From an uncultured Collinsella sp. (lineage in GTDB: Bacteria; Actinomycetota; Coriobacteriia; Coriobacteriales; Coriobacteriaceae): 17,981 nt of DNA. Below, one piece after another: positions 7,665 to 15,971 of the stretch. The notes below the pieces were generated by a model. It was not told where the DNA came from. It worked only from the letters and a program-made list of their open reading frames with translations, and did not search any database. The position numbers and the translations under genes are program-made. Every line of letters starts with the position of its first letter. Position 1 is the first letter of the stretch. The stretch lies in NCBI GenBank assembly GCA_902388545.1, contig CABMPS010000015.1:1-17981 (forward strand), read 5' to 3'.

Positions 7665-7730
7665 TCATCGCGTGACAAGAGCTTGCGATTTCTGCAAGTT
7701 TTTCTCACGCCGCGATAAGAACTCGCATGG
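7651..7730. repeat. Two tandem 40-bp imperfect repeats with hairpin potential
   Basis: Copies at 7651-7690 and 7691-7730 both start TCTGCAAGTTTTTCTCA and match at about 29 of 40 positions. Each has inverted arms (GCAAGTTTTT-like against a downstream GAGCTTGC or GAACTCGCA), so each could fold into an imperfect hairpin. They lie just past the stop of the membrane-protein gene and may act as transcription-end or REP-like elements. Confidence 0.55.
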
Positions 7731-7738
7731 TCGCCCCG

Positions 7739-8563
7739 CTACCTACGCCACGAGGCAGCAAGGATAATGGGAACCCCGGCAAGGCACACCACCAAGGCTA
7801 CGGCTGCGAACGCAAGCGCGATGGCCACGCTCACGACGACATAGGCCACGGCAATGAAGGCCAGCGCCAGCAGGCAGGCAAGCAGCTCGGCCACGTAGCA
7901 CAACACCAGGTTCGAGCTCGCGCGCTTCAGCAGGACGTCGGCGAGGCGGACAAGCTCGACGGCAAAGCCGCTGCCGAAATTACGGCCAGGGCCCTTGGCA
8001 AGGAACCACTTGAACAGGCACATCAGGGCGCAGCCCAGCATGATCATGATGGAAACGGCCCATGCATTGTGCCCCGACTCAACAAGGCCCTGGTCACCCA
8101 TCGCGCTGCCGTTGATGAGCCAACTCGTCCCATAGCCCATGAACGGCATCGCCAGCAGCAGGCAGGCGCTCACCGCGGCGAGAAGGCGCGACACGCGCTT
8201 GCTGAAAACCGGAGCCTCGCAGATGAGTCCAAGTCCCTCGCGAACGCGCCAGGCGGCATGGTAGGCGGGGTACGCCGCGATGAGCGCAGCCACGAGCAGC
8301 GACGCCCAATCGGACCCGGGCGCCGCCGACGCGTACTCCGCGATCGCAGAAACTGAGCAGTTGGTGTGGAACGACTCGTTCAGGAACAGCGCGACCTCGC
8401 CCTTCCAAACGCAAAACGGGGCGGCGACGGAGGCGATGCCGACAACGGCAATCGCGGCGGCGGCAATAAGCGGCGCGCCCTGCACGAGCTTGACGACCTC
8501 GCCCTTGGCGGTGCGGGGCGCGGTCTCAACGGCGCTGGATGGAATTTGGATAGAAGTGTTCAC
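7739..8563 (-). CDS. Polytopic membrane protein of unknown function (274 aa)
   Basis: I choose the GTG at 8561-8563 because GAAAGG lies about 6 bases upstream; a TTG eight codons earlier has no such site. The protein has a polar N-terminus (about 1-28), then roughly six hydrophobic segments near residues 30-50, 84-104, 126-146, 167-187, 217-244 and 245-270, with the last two almost continuous. Loops are short and carry a basic cluster after the second helix (AAWRVREG) and an FKWFLAKGPGRN stretch after the fourth. No transporter, kinase or peptidase motif is seen. It sits between two 60-bp direct repeats, so it may have been inserted or carried with a duplicated neighbour. Its cell-membrane location is firm; its function is not known. 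Confidence 0.72.
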   Translation of the reverse strand: MNTSIQIPSSAVETAPRTAKGEVVKLVQGAPLIAAAAIAVVGIASVAAPFCVWKGEVALFLNESFHTNCSVSAIAEYASAAPGSDWASLLVAALIAAYPAYHAAWRVREGLGLICEAPVFSKRVSRLLAAVSACLLLAMPFMGYGTSWLINGSAMGDQGLVESGHNAWAVSIMIMLGCALMCLFKWFLAKGPGRNFGSGFAVELVRLADVLLKRASSNLVLCYVAELLACLLALAFIAVAYVVVSVAIALAFAAVALVVCLAGVPIILAASWRR

Positions 8564-8664
8564 GATTTTCCTTTCAACAGAGATCAAACCGGAAACGCCG
8601 GCAACTAGGATGCAGCCTCTAGTCGGCTCCGATTAGAGATTGTTCGCCCACATTGATACCAAGT

Positions 8665-8724
8665 CGTGCGGACACATTAACAAGCGATATCGAAACCGCG
8701 TCCACGTGGAGAGTTGTCGTCCTC
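8665..8724. repeat. 60-bp direct repeat, copy 2 (partner at 7584-7643)
   Basis: This is the intact copy: it forms the last 16 codons of the 108-residue gene and its immediate 3' flank. The distance between equivalent points of the two copies is 1081 bases. Confidence 0.85.
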
Positions 8725-9003
8725 AATCCATTCGAGCCCGACGCACTCATCGATCCCTGCATCGGGGACTGACGACCATCTAAACTCGAAACCAAGCTGG
8801 TCAAGCTCATCGACTCGCCCACGGATCACTCCGTAAACATCCAACGCATTCTCGAAATCCTCCGAAGACGCGTAGCCTCGCTCGCACTGCTTGCGCATCT
8901 GATGCAAGCGACCCATGGCGGCGGCGATAATCTCGCGAAGAGCGATAACCTCGCGCTCGCACACATCGATGTTTCCTTCGTTGAGCTTGATGCAATCGGG
9001 CAT
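8677..9003 (-). CDS. Uncharacterised helical protein (108 aa)
   Basis: The open frame runs further upstream to 9318, but that would lie antisense to the next gene; the ATG at 9001-9003 has GGGAGG about 6 bases upstream and is the likely start. The protein begins MPDCIKLNEGNIDVCEREVI. Residues about 10-60 form a heptad-like helical region with repeated Ile/Leu spacing (REVIALREIIAAAMGRLHQM), suggesting a coiled coil or helical bundle. The C-terminal part holds FEFRWSSVPDAGIDE and ends GRGFDIAC. It is transcribed away from the 721-residue gene, the two starts being 109 bases apart, so the pair may share a control region. A decayed second copy of its 3' end is at 7596-7664. No family is recognised; a role as a regulator or partner of the divergent gene is only possible. 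Confidence 0.66.
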   Translation of the reverse strand: MPDCIKLNEGNIDVCEREVIALREIIAAAMGRLHQMRKQCERGYASSEDFENALDVYGVIRGRVDELDQLGFEFRWSSVPDAGIDECVGLEWIEDDNSPRGRGFDIAC

Positions 9004-9042
9004 AACGGCCTCCCTGGTTTTAAGCCTTTTCGCTTGACTCCA

Positions 9043-9071
9043 TTGAACAGCCGCGAACAGCCGCGTAATAT
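9043..9071 (+). promoter_or_regulatory. Sigma70-type promoter with tandem decamer in the spacer
   Basis: TTGAAC (9043-9048) and TAATAT (9066-9071) are separated by exactly 17 bases and would start transcription near 9078, about 35 bases ahead of the ATG at 9113. Two exact copies of GAACAGCCGC lie end to end at 9045-9054 and 9055-9064, overlapping the -35 and filling the spacer. A protein bound there would block polymerase, so it may be an operator. Confidence 0.55.
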
Positions 9072-9112
9072 GACTTTTATCGCGTTTTAAATTTTGGCTG
9101 TTTGGAGCATCG

Positions 9113-11278
9113 ATGCTTGAGTCCGAAAAAGAACCATTTAGCTGGGGTTTTGAGGCTGGCTTTCTTCGCTCCCCCGTCAATCCCCGTATGCTTCTTCTTA
9201 ACAGGACGCCAGAGATTGATTGCGCCGGTGACGGAAGCACATCCGGCAATGCAAGCGCATGGAGTCTCGTCTCCATAGCCAACGATCTATTACGCGTCGA
9301 CTTAAGCTCGCTTTTCAACGAGATTGGGAACCACTTTCGTGAGCGAGCAGAACTTCGCTTTTATATCGATTTGCAGAACGCCATTCGACAGCCCCCTGCC
9401 GCTCCTCACCATGTGCAACACACCTCGATAGACTCCGCATCCGAGCCAGACCATGACGACTGGCTCGATCCAGACGATCCCGACCAAGAGCCCACCCAAG
9501 CAGAATTGAACGAAGCTGAAATCGCTATCAACCTTCAAAAACAAAAGGAACGCGACCTCGATTTCTTTGCTCCGATATTCGACGAAGCCATTACAAGCCA
9601 TGCACACGGAGAGATTTCCGGCATGGCCAGATATCTCCTTGAAAATGTCTGTAGACAGTGTGTCATGAACATCACGGCGATTCCCGACTATCGCTATTAC
9701 AGCTGCTGGATGTACAACAACGCTATTGAGTGCGACGAGATCAACCGCCTGTACCGCGCGGTGATTACAACATCGGACCAACTCAACAAGCAAGAAATGG
9801 CGTCCCTCTTCAGCTCCTATCTCCAGCTCGAGTCGAACGACATGAGCATTAACGCTACCAACGGCGAGACTGATCTAACAGCACCAGTGCCGTATGACCG
9901 CGACAATCCTATACGCAACTTTCCCAAGGCGAAATCTCAGATAGAAACAGCTTGCGTCTGCACCAATATCGATCTCTTTCGAGCGCTTCTCATTGTTTTT
10001 TATCAGGAATGTCTGGAGCTTACCCCGCTGCTTAAAAACACCGAGGCACCTAGCCTGCTCGCGCAAAACGAAGAGTTTTTCCCAGCCGCCATCAAAACAA
10101 GCGACCCGCGACAATTCCGATTATTCGATGAGCAGCTGCCAGCAATCATCCGCTTTGGCGAAGCTTTTGTATACGCAGTCAAAAAGCACTTGCCCGGAAA
10201 CGAAACGGCTCAAAAGCTCGAAGAACATTTGAGCGATATAAAACGCATGAATAGCGCCCCCTTTATGCAGGCGTTTCGCAAGAACTATCTCGAGGCTATG
10301 CGCGAGAACCAAATCTACGCAAATGGAGACTTCCATACGTATGCAGAGCTTAACGACCAGGAAAACCTCAATAGGCTCGTAAGGCTTCAAGCTGTTATTG
10401 CAAAGGCAGGAGAGCTTTACTTCACCGAAGAGGAATGTTCCTTTGCAAGCCTTTATGCCCGCATCCTCCACGAGCTGCTGCTGTGCGGCATTATGCCGAT
10501 AACATGCCAAACCTGTGGTTCGCTCTTTTTTCCGACCGGCCCTAACAGCAAGTACTGCGATCGATATAACGCGGCGACCAAGCTCTATTGCAACCCGCGG
10601 CACAACGCCAAAAAACATCTTGGTCGCAAATCACCCCGCGACGTCGCACTCAATATACGGAGAAAAGCCGACACGGCATACGAAAAGGGTTTAACGGATT
10701 GTGCCCACTATTTTGACAGCCTTGGCAATTTTATTCTCGATGGTCTTGGCCCAACATACCAAGCGAGCGACCTAATTTCCGACGAGCTCTATGCGGCATG
10801 GCTGTCTATCGTCAACCAGCCCAATTGCAGGACAAAAATCAGGCGACCAGATAGGAACGGTTTTCCATACCCCGTACTGTGGTACGGATTCATCCTCAAT
10901 GGCATACAGTATGTACAAGTCGAGTTTCCCGAAGCCGAGTACCCGGCGCTTTTTGAACGCTTGAGCCAGCTCGCCGAAAGCCCGCAATCAAAGTGCACGC
11001 TGAAGCACAAGGGACCCGGCGAGCACCCATACAGCTCATGGCTTATCAAGTTATACGAGTTGTTGGAGATCATTGCGCAAATTAATAGCGCCGACCAGGT
11101 GGCAAAGCCCATTCCATTGCTTGGAATAGATAGGGACGATTGTGTCTCGACCGACCCGACCGCCCAAGGCACACGGAACGCGCCCGACGCATGCGTCTAC
11201 AGCACCGGCACGATAGATAGCCTTAGCTTTACCGTGTATACGAAGGGATATGACCCGGAAAAGCGGGAACGAGCCTGA
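9113..11278 (+). CDS. Large zinc-ribbon protein of unknown function (DUF6076-like), 721 aa
   Basis: This is the only large plus-strand gene. The ATG at 9113-9115 has GGAG five bases upstream and a good promoter at 9043-9071. The N-terminal half includes a very acidic linker (DDWLDPDDPDQEPTQAELNE, about 118-137) and long helical stretches. A treble-clef or ribbon-like cysteine set follows: C465 and C468 (CQTCG), C482 (KYCDR) and C493 (YCNPRH), spaced C-x2-C-x13-C-x10-C, and then a basic run HNAKKHLGRK that could contact nucleic acid. The layout recalls proteins I know as DUF6076, common in gut Coriobacteriia, but I cannot verify this. It is not part of either neighbouring operon. A nucleic-acid-binding or defence-associated role is plausible but unproven. 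Confidence 0.75.
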   Translation: MLESEKEPFSWGFEAGFLRSPVNPRMLLLNRTPEIDCAGDGSTSGNASAWSLVSIANDLLRVDLSSLFNEIGNHFRERAELRFYIDLQNAIRQPPAAPHHVQHTSIDSASEPDHDDWLDPDDPDQEPTQAELNEAEIAINLQKQKERDLDFFAPIFDEAITSHAHGEISGMARYLLENVCRQCVMNITAIPDYRYYSCWMYNNAIECDEINRLYRAVITTSDQLNKQEMASLFSSYLQLESNDMSINATNGETDLTAPVPYDRDNPIRNFPKAKSQIETACVCTNIDLFRALLIVFYQECLELTPLLKNTEAPSLLAQNEEFFPAAIKTSDPRQFRLFDEQLPAIIRFGEAFVYAVKKHLPGNETAQKLEEHLSDIKRMNSAPFMQAFRKNYLEAMRENQIYANGDFHTYAELNDQENLNRLVRLQAVIAKAGELYFTEEECSFASLYARILHELLLCGIMPITCQTCGSLFFPTGPNSKYCDRYNAATKLYCNPRHNAKKHLGRKSPRDVALNIRRKADTAYEKGLTDCAHYFDSLGNFILDGLGPTYQASDLISDELYAAWLSIVNQPNCRTKIRRPDRNGFPYPVLWYGFILNGIQYVQVEFPEAEYPALFERLSQLAESPQSKCTLKHKGPGEHPYSSWLIKLYELLEIIAQINSADQVAKPIPLLGIDRDDCVSTDPTAQGTRNAPDACVYSTGTIDSLSFTVYTKGYDPEKRERA

Positions 11279-11282
11279 TGTA

Positions 11283-11302
11283 GCGGCTTCGAGCGAAGCC
11301 GC
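11283..11302. terminator. 8-bp GC-rich hairpin after the zinc-ribbon gene
   Basis: GCGGCTTC (11283-11290) and GAAGCCGC (11295-11302) pair perfectly around GAGC. The stem starts five bases after the stop codon at 11276-11278. No U-run follows, so it may be a weak or factor-assisted terminator. It also faces the remnant phage gene on the other strand. Confidence 0.5.
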
Positions 11303-11353
11303 CGGTCACGGGGTGGCACCGGGCCGCGGACCATTGGGAGCAACCCTCCTCCG

Positions 11354-11602
11354 CTACCTGCGCGACGTGGCAGCGCCGCTGCGTCGTCCCTGTCGCCGAA
11401 CATCGTCCTGAAGGCGCGGGCGGGTGTCCATGAACAGCCGCGCCCGCACTAGCCTGGGGGACAGCCGCCCCGCCACCAGCAGTGCGCCGGCACGCCTCGG
11501 CACCGCCAGGGTCTCCGCCTCCACGGGCAGGGCAACTTTCTCGATGACCTCGGCAGAGCACACGCCCGACAGGTCAACCCCGTTGTAGACGATTGGCCTC
11601 AT
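11354..11602 (-). pseudogene. Truncated phage distal-tail-type protein gene (82 codons)
   Basis: The ATG at 11600-11602 follows GAGGGG with about 6 bases of spacing. The product begins MRPIVYNGVDLSGVCSAEVI and continues with VPRRAGALLVAGRLSPRLVR, a pattern I associate with the N-terminus of siphophage distal tail (Dit-like) proteins: a strand, NGVDLS, then the V-P-G/R-R-x-G-A-x-L loop. Such proteins normally run past 200 residues, but this frame ends after a low-complexity arginine-rich tail (DDVRRQGRRSGAATSRR), and no other phage structural gene is nearby. It is best read as a 5' fragment that lost its remainder, marking a former prophage or recombination edge. It is less likely to be a functional small protein. 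It sits downstream of the restriction operon on the same strand. Confidence 0.5.
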
Positions 11603-11658
11603 GCGTTGCCCCTCGCGCGCCCGTAGGTGTTACCGCTACTCTGAAAATGACCAGATGA

Positions 11659-14094
11659 TCACCCAACAATCTTTGGCGAGTGGGGGCTGAACGCATCGTT
11701 GCCGTTCTGTTCATCCACCGCCCTGCGCCCCAGGCTTAAGGGTTCTGCCGCGTCATCTTCCACCCGCACGGACAGGACATAGTAGAAGTCGGCACCCTGA
11801 TTCCCACGATCCCGCACGTAGCCAAGGTCGGCCAGGCGGTCGGCCAGCTCGTCCCTCGAAACCAGCTCATTCGAGGTTATGCGACACGCCACAGGCTCGA
11901 TCTCGTAGGTGTTCGTCTGGCTTATGGCGTTCCGATAGAAGCGGAACCACGACGTGCGGAAGAGATCCTTATGGTGCGAGTAGACATGCCCGTCCTTAAT
12001 GGCATAGAAGTAGAAGAGAAAGCGCCCGCCCTTGCGGAGCCTGCCGCTGCTTTCGAGAAAGTGATAGTAGTCATCGGGAGAGTCCCCTCGAATGTAGCCA
12101 ATCACGAACGATTCGCCACCATGCCCGTAGGAGTCGCTATCCGTCTTGCCCGCGCTTGGAGGCTCAGCCACAACCATTTCGGTGAAGTAGCTCAGCCGGT
12201 TCAGCCGCGTATTGCTTGCCGTGTTCTCGCCGATGACCTTCTCTATGAAATCGCGCAACGCATTCTCTGCCGTCCTGCTGATGCTCGGCTTCATGGCGAA
12301 AGCGCCGACACCCGGCAAAATCTCCTCGAAGAGCCGGAATTGGCCCTTCTCGCCCGTTTCGCCCGACCCCGGATAAAGCACGTAGCTGCCAACCGTGCGC
12401 CGTATCGCGTCGTTGTACGTGTGCATCTTCAGCAGGTCACCGCGCTTGTAGGTGTTCGTGGTGGAGGCCGCCTTCTCCTCGTTAAGTTCCTCGCGCTCTG
12501 CCTCCTCGGTGCCCACATCCTTGCCGACAAGCCCCGTCAAGTCGGTGATGCGGTACTTGGCGTCGAAGTGGACGAATGCAACAGCTCCATCTTGCACTGC
12601 GGCTCGCTCGTTTGTATAAGCATCCGGGAATATCGCGAGCGTGTAGTCGGGTCTGAACGGTCTCGAGTACGAACCCTCGTAACGAGTGGCATGAAAGTCA
12701 CGGGGCGAGAAGGTGCGGTTGTAGTAGAGGTTTACCTTCGCGCCGCACTGCGCAATCTGGAATGACTGGCAGGAGCGTACGCCCTGCTTGAGGGATATTG
12801 ACAGCCCACCGTCGGGATTCGTCCCGATAAATGGGTGGTCATCGGTGCTTATCGGCTCGCACCCCTCGATCCCCCTTACGATGTCGTACAGCTCAAAGAA
12901 GATCCAGTACTCGTAGAGGAGGGCCACATTCTTCGATTCGCCCTCGTAGATGTCATCCTTGCCCTTCCAGTCGAGCTGCAGCGCCATATCGAGCATGGAA
13001 TATGCGAAGAAGATCTGCGAGTATCCCTCGCGCTTCTGCAACACCTGGTTGTTCTGAGGCATCATCTGCAGGGTGCCGACATCGTCGAAGAAGGCGTCGC
13101 TGAGTATCGTATCCAGCATGGCGTGCAGCGCGGCGGCTTCGCGATAACACTCCGTCTGCCGAGTATCGCCCTTCTCGGCATCCAGGACAGTCATCAGAGA
13201 GGTGCAGATCCGGTCAATCTCATGCAGGGCAAATTTCACAAACCGATTGGCGGGCGTGTCGAGCAGGTCGTACTTGCGCGTGACGCTGACCATCTGGGGG
13301 AGGTAGACGCCTCCCGCATCGCCGCCGCAGTTCAAGCGCGTCCACATCCGGCTGTTCGAGAAGGGGTTCGTATAAAACCTCCGGGACGGCATGCCAGCCC
13401 CAACCGACCGCAGCTCGTCCTCGTGATCCAGCGTCCTATCAGGGTTCCTCTTTATCGCCTCGAAGAGGGCTTGGAGGTTCGGTTCGTAGCAGAACTGCCG
13501 CAGGAAGACGAACTGCTCAAGCAGCGTCTCGCGATTCTCGTCGGCTTGCTTGTAAACGTTCGACGTGGAGCCCGAGTAGTCAAGGAGCAGCGCAGCGCAC
13601 CTTGCGGCAAGCTCCTCGGTGAGCTCGATGTAATCGTCTTCATAGCCAATCTTGAGCGGGACGACTTCGAACTGTAGCATCGGCGCATCAGCTTCCTCGC
13701 CGAATCGAATCCTCGAACGCCCGAGATAGTTCACGAACTGGAAGGTGACACTATTGCCGTTTCTGTCGCACCTGATATTCTTGCCTTCGTTTTGGAACGA
13801 GGCGCGAGGATGCAGGCCACCATCAGGGGTCCGCTCGTATTCGAGCACATAACATGTGGTTTCGTTGATTCGAAGCGTGGGACTCCCGTCAAGACCGTCC
13901 TTGACGGCGAAGGCTGGTGTTGAACCAGCGCCATTCTGGGATGCTTCCGGCTTGAGACCGAAACACGTCAGCCCGGTTAGCCCGGTCTGCTGTTCCTCGT
14001 CCCAATCGACTCGGTCATGCGCACCGCTCTGGTAGAGCCTGGCTATTGTTCTTCCATCCGCTGCAAAGCGGATTGCGCCGATGCTGCCGTCCAT
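11659..14094 (-). CDS. McrC-like DUF2357 / PD-(D/E)XK restriction nuclease subunit, 811 aa
   Basis: This is the probable DNA-cutting subunit of an NTP-dependent restriction complex. The ATG (14092-14094) comes three bases after the stop of the McrB-like gene, implying coupled translation. The N-terminal two thirds fit the DUF2357-type scaffold, ending in the family-like LLYEYWIFFELYD (about 392-404). The nuclease core follows: RPDYTLAI (D482-483 region), FVHFDAKYRI (D511, K513) and KMHTYNDAI (about 556-564), giving the expected PD...DxK and a later helix lysine/tyrosine. All expected catalytic residues seem present. In relatives the N-terminal part docks on the McrB ring. At 811 residues it is far longer than E. 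coli McrC (about 350), as is usual for DUF2357 forms. Exact specificity cannot be read. Confidence 0.82.
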   Translation of the reverse strand: MDGSIGAIRFAADGRTIARLYQSGAHDRVDWDEEQQTGLTGLTCFGLKPEASQNGAGSTPAFAVKDGLDGSPTLRINETTCYVLEYERTPDGGLHPRASFQNEGKNIRCDRNGNSVTFQFVNYLGRSRIRFGEEADAPMLQFEVVPLKIGYEDDYIELTEELAARCAALLLDYSGSTSNVYKQADENRETLLEQFVFLRQFCYEPNLQALFEAIKRNPDRTLDHEDELRSVGAGMPSRRFYTNPFSNSRMWTRLNCGGDAGGVYLPQMVSVTRKYDLLDTPANRFVKFALHEIDRICTSLMTVLDAEKGDTRQTECYREAAALHAMLDTILSDAFFDDVGTLQMMPQNNQVLQKREGYSQIFFAYSMLDMALQLDWKGKDDIYEGESKNVALLYEYWIFFELYDIVRGIEGCEPISTDDHPFIGTNPDGGLSISLKQGVRSCQSFQIAQCGAKVNLYYNRTFSPRDFHATRYEGSYSRPFRPDYTLAIFPDAYTNERAAVQDGAVAFVHFDAKYRITDLTGLVGKDVGTEEAEREELNEEKAASTTNTYKRGDLLKMHTYNDAIRRTVGSYVLYPGSGETGEKGQFRLFEEILPGVGAFAMKPSISRTAENALRDFIEKVIGENTASNTRLNRLSYFTEMVVAEPPSAGKTDSDSYGHGGESFVIGYIRGDSPDDYYHFLESSGRLRKGGRFLFYFYAIKDGHVYSHHKDLFRTSWFRFYRNAISQTNTYEIEPVACRITSNELVSRDELADRLADLGYVRDRGNQGADFYYVLSVRVEDDAAEPLSLGRRAVDEQNGNDAFSPHSPKIVG

Positions 14095-14097
14095 AGG

Positions 14098-15957
14098 CTA
14101 GATGAAGCTCGCATACTGCACGTTATCGAGTTTCGCTGCCATCTGGCTTATCTTAACGGAGCTCAGCTCGCCATCGCATATGTCTTTCAGGCTTTTAAGC
14201 AGATTGCCGATCTCACGCTTGTTACCATGGAGCTTCGGCAGCACCTTCTGGACAATCTGCTCATCGACAGAACGCTCGAGTTCGTAGTTCTCGCCGTCAA
14301 GCTCGTGCGCGGCATTAACGTACATTCGCACTTCGCGCACGGTGCGGAAGGCAAACTCATAGCCGCATTTCTCCAGCTCTTCATACAGCTTGCCGAACTT
14401 CTCGAAGATGGCGTTAGCATCATCTTCGCTGATGTAATTGGCTCCCTCCCATATGTCCTTGGCGAGACGCAGAAAAGCCTGGGGGACGCCGGAAGCTGCG
14501 ACGGCAACGTCCGGCGCATCCTCGATGGCTTTGAACCCTGCGAGGACTTCGGCCTTCGACGGCTTGAACTCTATGACGTTTGCCCTGTCGAGCACCTTGG
14601 GGCTAAACATGTAAGTGGTCTCATCGATGTTCACGGTGCCGACAACGAACAGGTTCTGCGGATAGGGCAGCCTGTCAGCACCGCCATCGCCGTACCCATC
14701 AAGCACGATGAGGTTATCCTCGCCGATGGTCTCCATGTGGCTGAGGAAGTCTGAGAAATACCGCTCGACATGGCTCAGGTTCATCTCGTCGAGGATGAGG
14801 AAATACGGAACCTCGGGGTTAGCGTTGGCCCGTTCGATGAGTCTCAGTATGCCGGTCTCTTCGTACGCGCCTTTGCCGCCGTCTGCAATCGGGTTGAAGA
14901 AGCCCAGCACCTTGGTGTTGTCGGTCCAGTCGGCACCGACCGGGACGAGCAACCAGTTTGGCTCCCCGTCTTCATCCAAGACCTCAAGGTACTTTGCAAA
15001 ACGCTTGGAAATCCGCGTCTTGCCTGTTCCGCTGTTGCCAGCAAGGATGACAAAGGGCTTTGCCAGTAGTGACGTGATGTAGCGCCTGGAGAAGTCGGTT
15101 TTAAATTCAGCTGGAAGGTTGTTTAGCTGAAAAGTCCTCTTCTCTCTGCTTGATGCTTTCGATGAATTCTTTGCAGCAAGGTCGATTAGTTGATGCATTG
15201 CGGGCAGCACGTCATCGCCTTGTTCGTAGTCGATGCCCTCTTCGGCAATCAATTGGCTCGCTATGAGGTTTCGCATGAACTCAGCCACGCTGTAATCAAA
15301 CTCAAGTTTCCCTGCGTAAACGTCAGCGAAATACTTGAATGCCGTGGTCAGGCTACCAGCCCTCATCTTGCATCCGCGATTGCAAAGGGCAATAAGATCG
15401 TCAATTCTCGACTTGTAGTCGTAATCTATCGCACCCGAAAACTGCCCGTCTTTGTATCTGCTTCCAGTGGCGAAGAAGAGTTTCGTTAGCTCCAAGATAT
15501 ATGCATCTTCGGAGACGCCCACAGGCTTTACTTCGGCTGCATCCATCCAGAATGTCCTTTCCGCAAAACCGTCCTCTTGCAACGGCGATGAATCGTTTAC
15601 TTTGCCCGTCACTGGCAACAACAGCAGTGCGGCAAACAAGTTGCCGACATTTGGACGCTTTGCCCCGTCTCCTTGTATTTGCACACGTACTTTTCCGCCT
15701 TTTTTTGCAACGGGATAACGCGTGCCAAGGGAGACAACTTGCCCAGTAGAGGGTACGACTACTTCCAAGATGATTGCGTGTCCGATAATGTCAACTGCAG
15801 TCAGCGTATCCCCGTTTGCAAGAGAGCCTGAACCTTTGAGTTCGTACTGTCCAGCACCACCTTGTCCAACTGTTCTCCCGCGAACGGATAGCGTATTCTC
15901 GCTATATATAGAATTCGGAATGGGATAGCTCAAATTCCATTCATCGACAAAGGACAT
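14098..15957 (-). CDS. McrB-like AAA+ NTPase subunit of a restriction system, 619 aa
   Basis: I favour the ATG at 15955-15957 with a modest GGTGG just upstream; a GTG four codons earlier (15967-15969) is possible. AAA+ motifs are clear: Walker A GNSGTGKT (307-314), an McrB-type DWTDNTKVLGFFNP block (about 344-357), Walker B LILDEMN (387-393), and GTVNIDETTYMFSPKVLDRA (440-459), which replaces the McrB MNTAD signature with VNID. The AAA+ domain would form a hexamer that hydrolyses GTP or ATP and drives the partner nuclease. The first 270 residues are unrelated to the motor and probably recognise the DNA site; residues about 35-110 look beta-rich. It starts 14 bases after the second methyltransferase and ends three bases before the nuclease gene. 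LlaJI.R1 is the closest functional analogue I know. Confidence 0.86.
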   Translation of the reverse strand: MSFVDEWNLSYPIPNSIYSENTLSVRGRTVGQGGAGQYELKGSGSLANGDTLTAVDIIGHAIILEVVVPSTGQVVSLGTRYPVAKKGGKVRVQIQGDGAKRPNVGNLFAALLLLPVTGKVNDSSPLQEDGFAERTFWMDAAEVKPVGVSEDAYILELTKLFFATGSRYKDGQFSGAIDYDYKSRIDDLIALCNRGCKMRAGSLTTAFKYFADVYAGKLEFDYSVAEFMRNLIASQLIAEEGIDYEQGDDVLPAMHQLIDLAAKNSSKASSREKRTFQLNNLPAEFKTDFSRRYITSLLAKPFVILAGNSGTGKTRISKRFAKYLEVLDEDGEPNWLLVPVGADWTDNTKVLGFFNPIADGGKGAYEETGILRLIERANANPEVPYFLILDEMNLSHVERYFSDFLSHMETIGEDNLIVLDGYGDGGADRLPYPQNLFVVGTVNIDETTYMFSPKVLDRANVIEFKPSKAEVLAGFKAIEDAPDVAVAASGVPQAFLRLAKDIWEGANYISEDDANAIFEKFGKLYEELEKCGYEFAFRTVREVRMYVNAAHELDGENYELERSVDEQIVQKVLPKLHGNKREIGNLLKSLKDICDGELSSVKISQMAAKLDNVQYASFI

Positions 15958-15971
15958 GGCAACCACCACAA

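Noticed and set aside
8677..9318. A 213-residue version of the 108-aa gene
   Set aside because: The extra N-terminus would be antisense to the start of the 721-aa gene and its promoter; the ATG at 9003 has a far better ribosome site.
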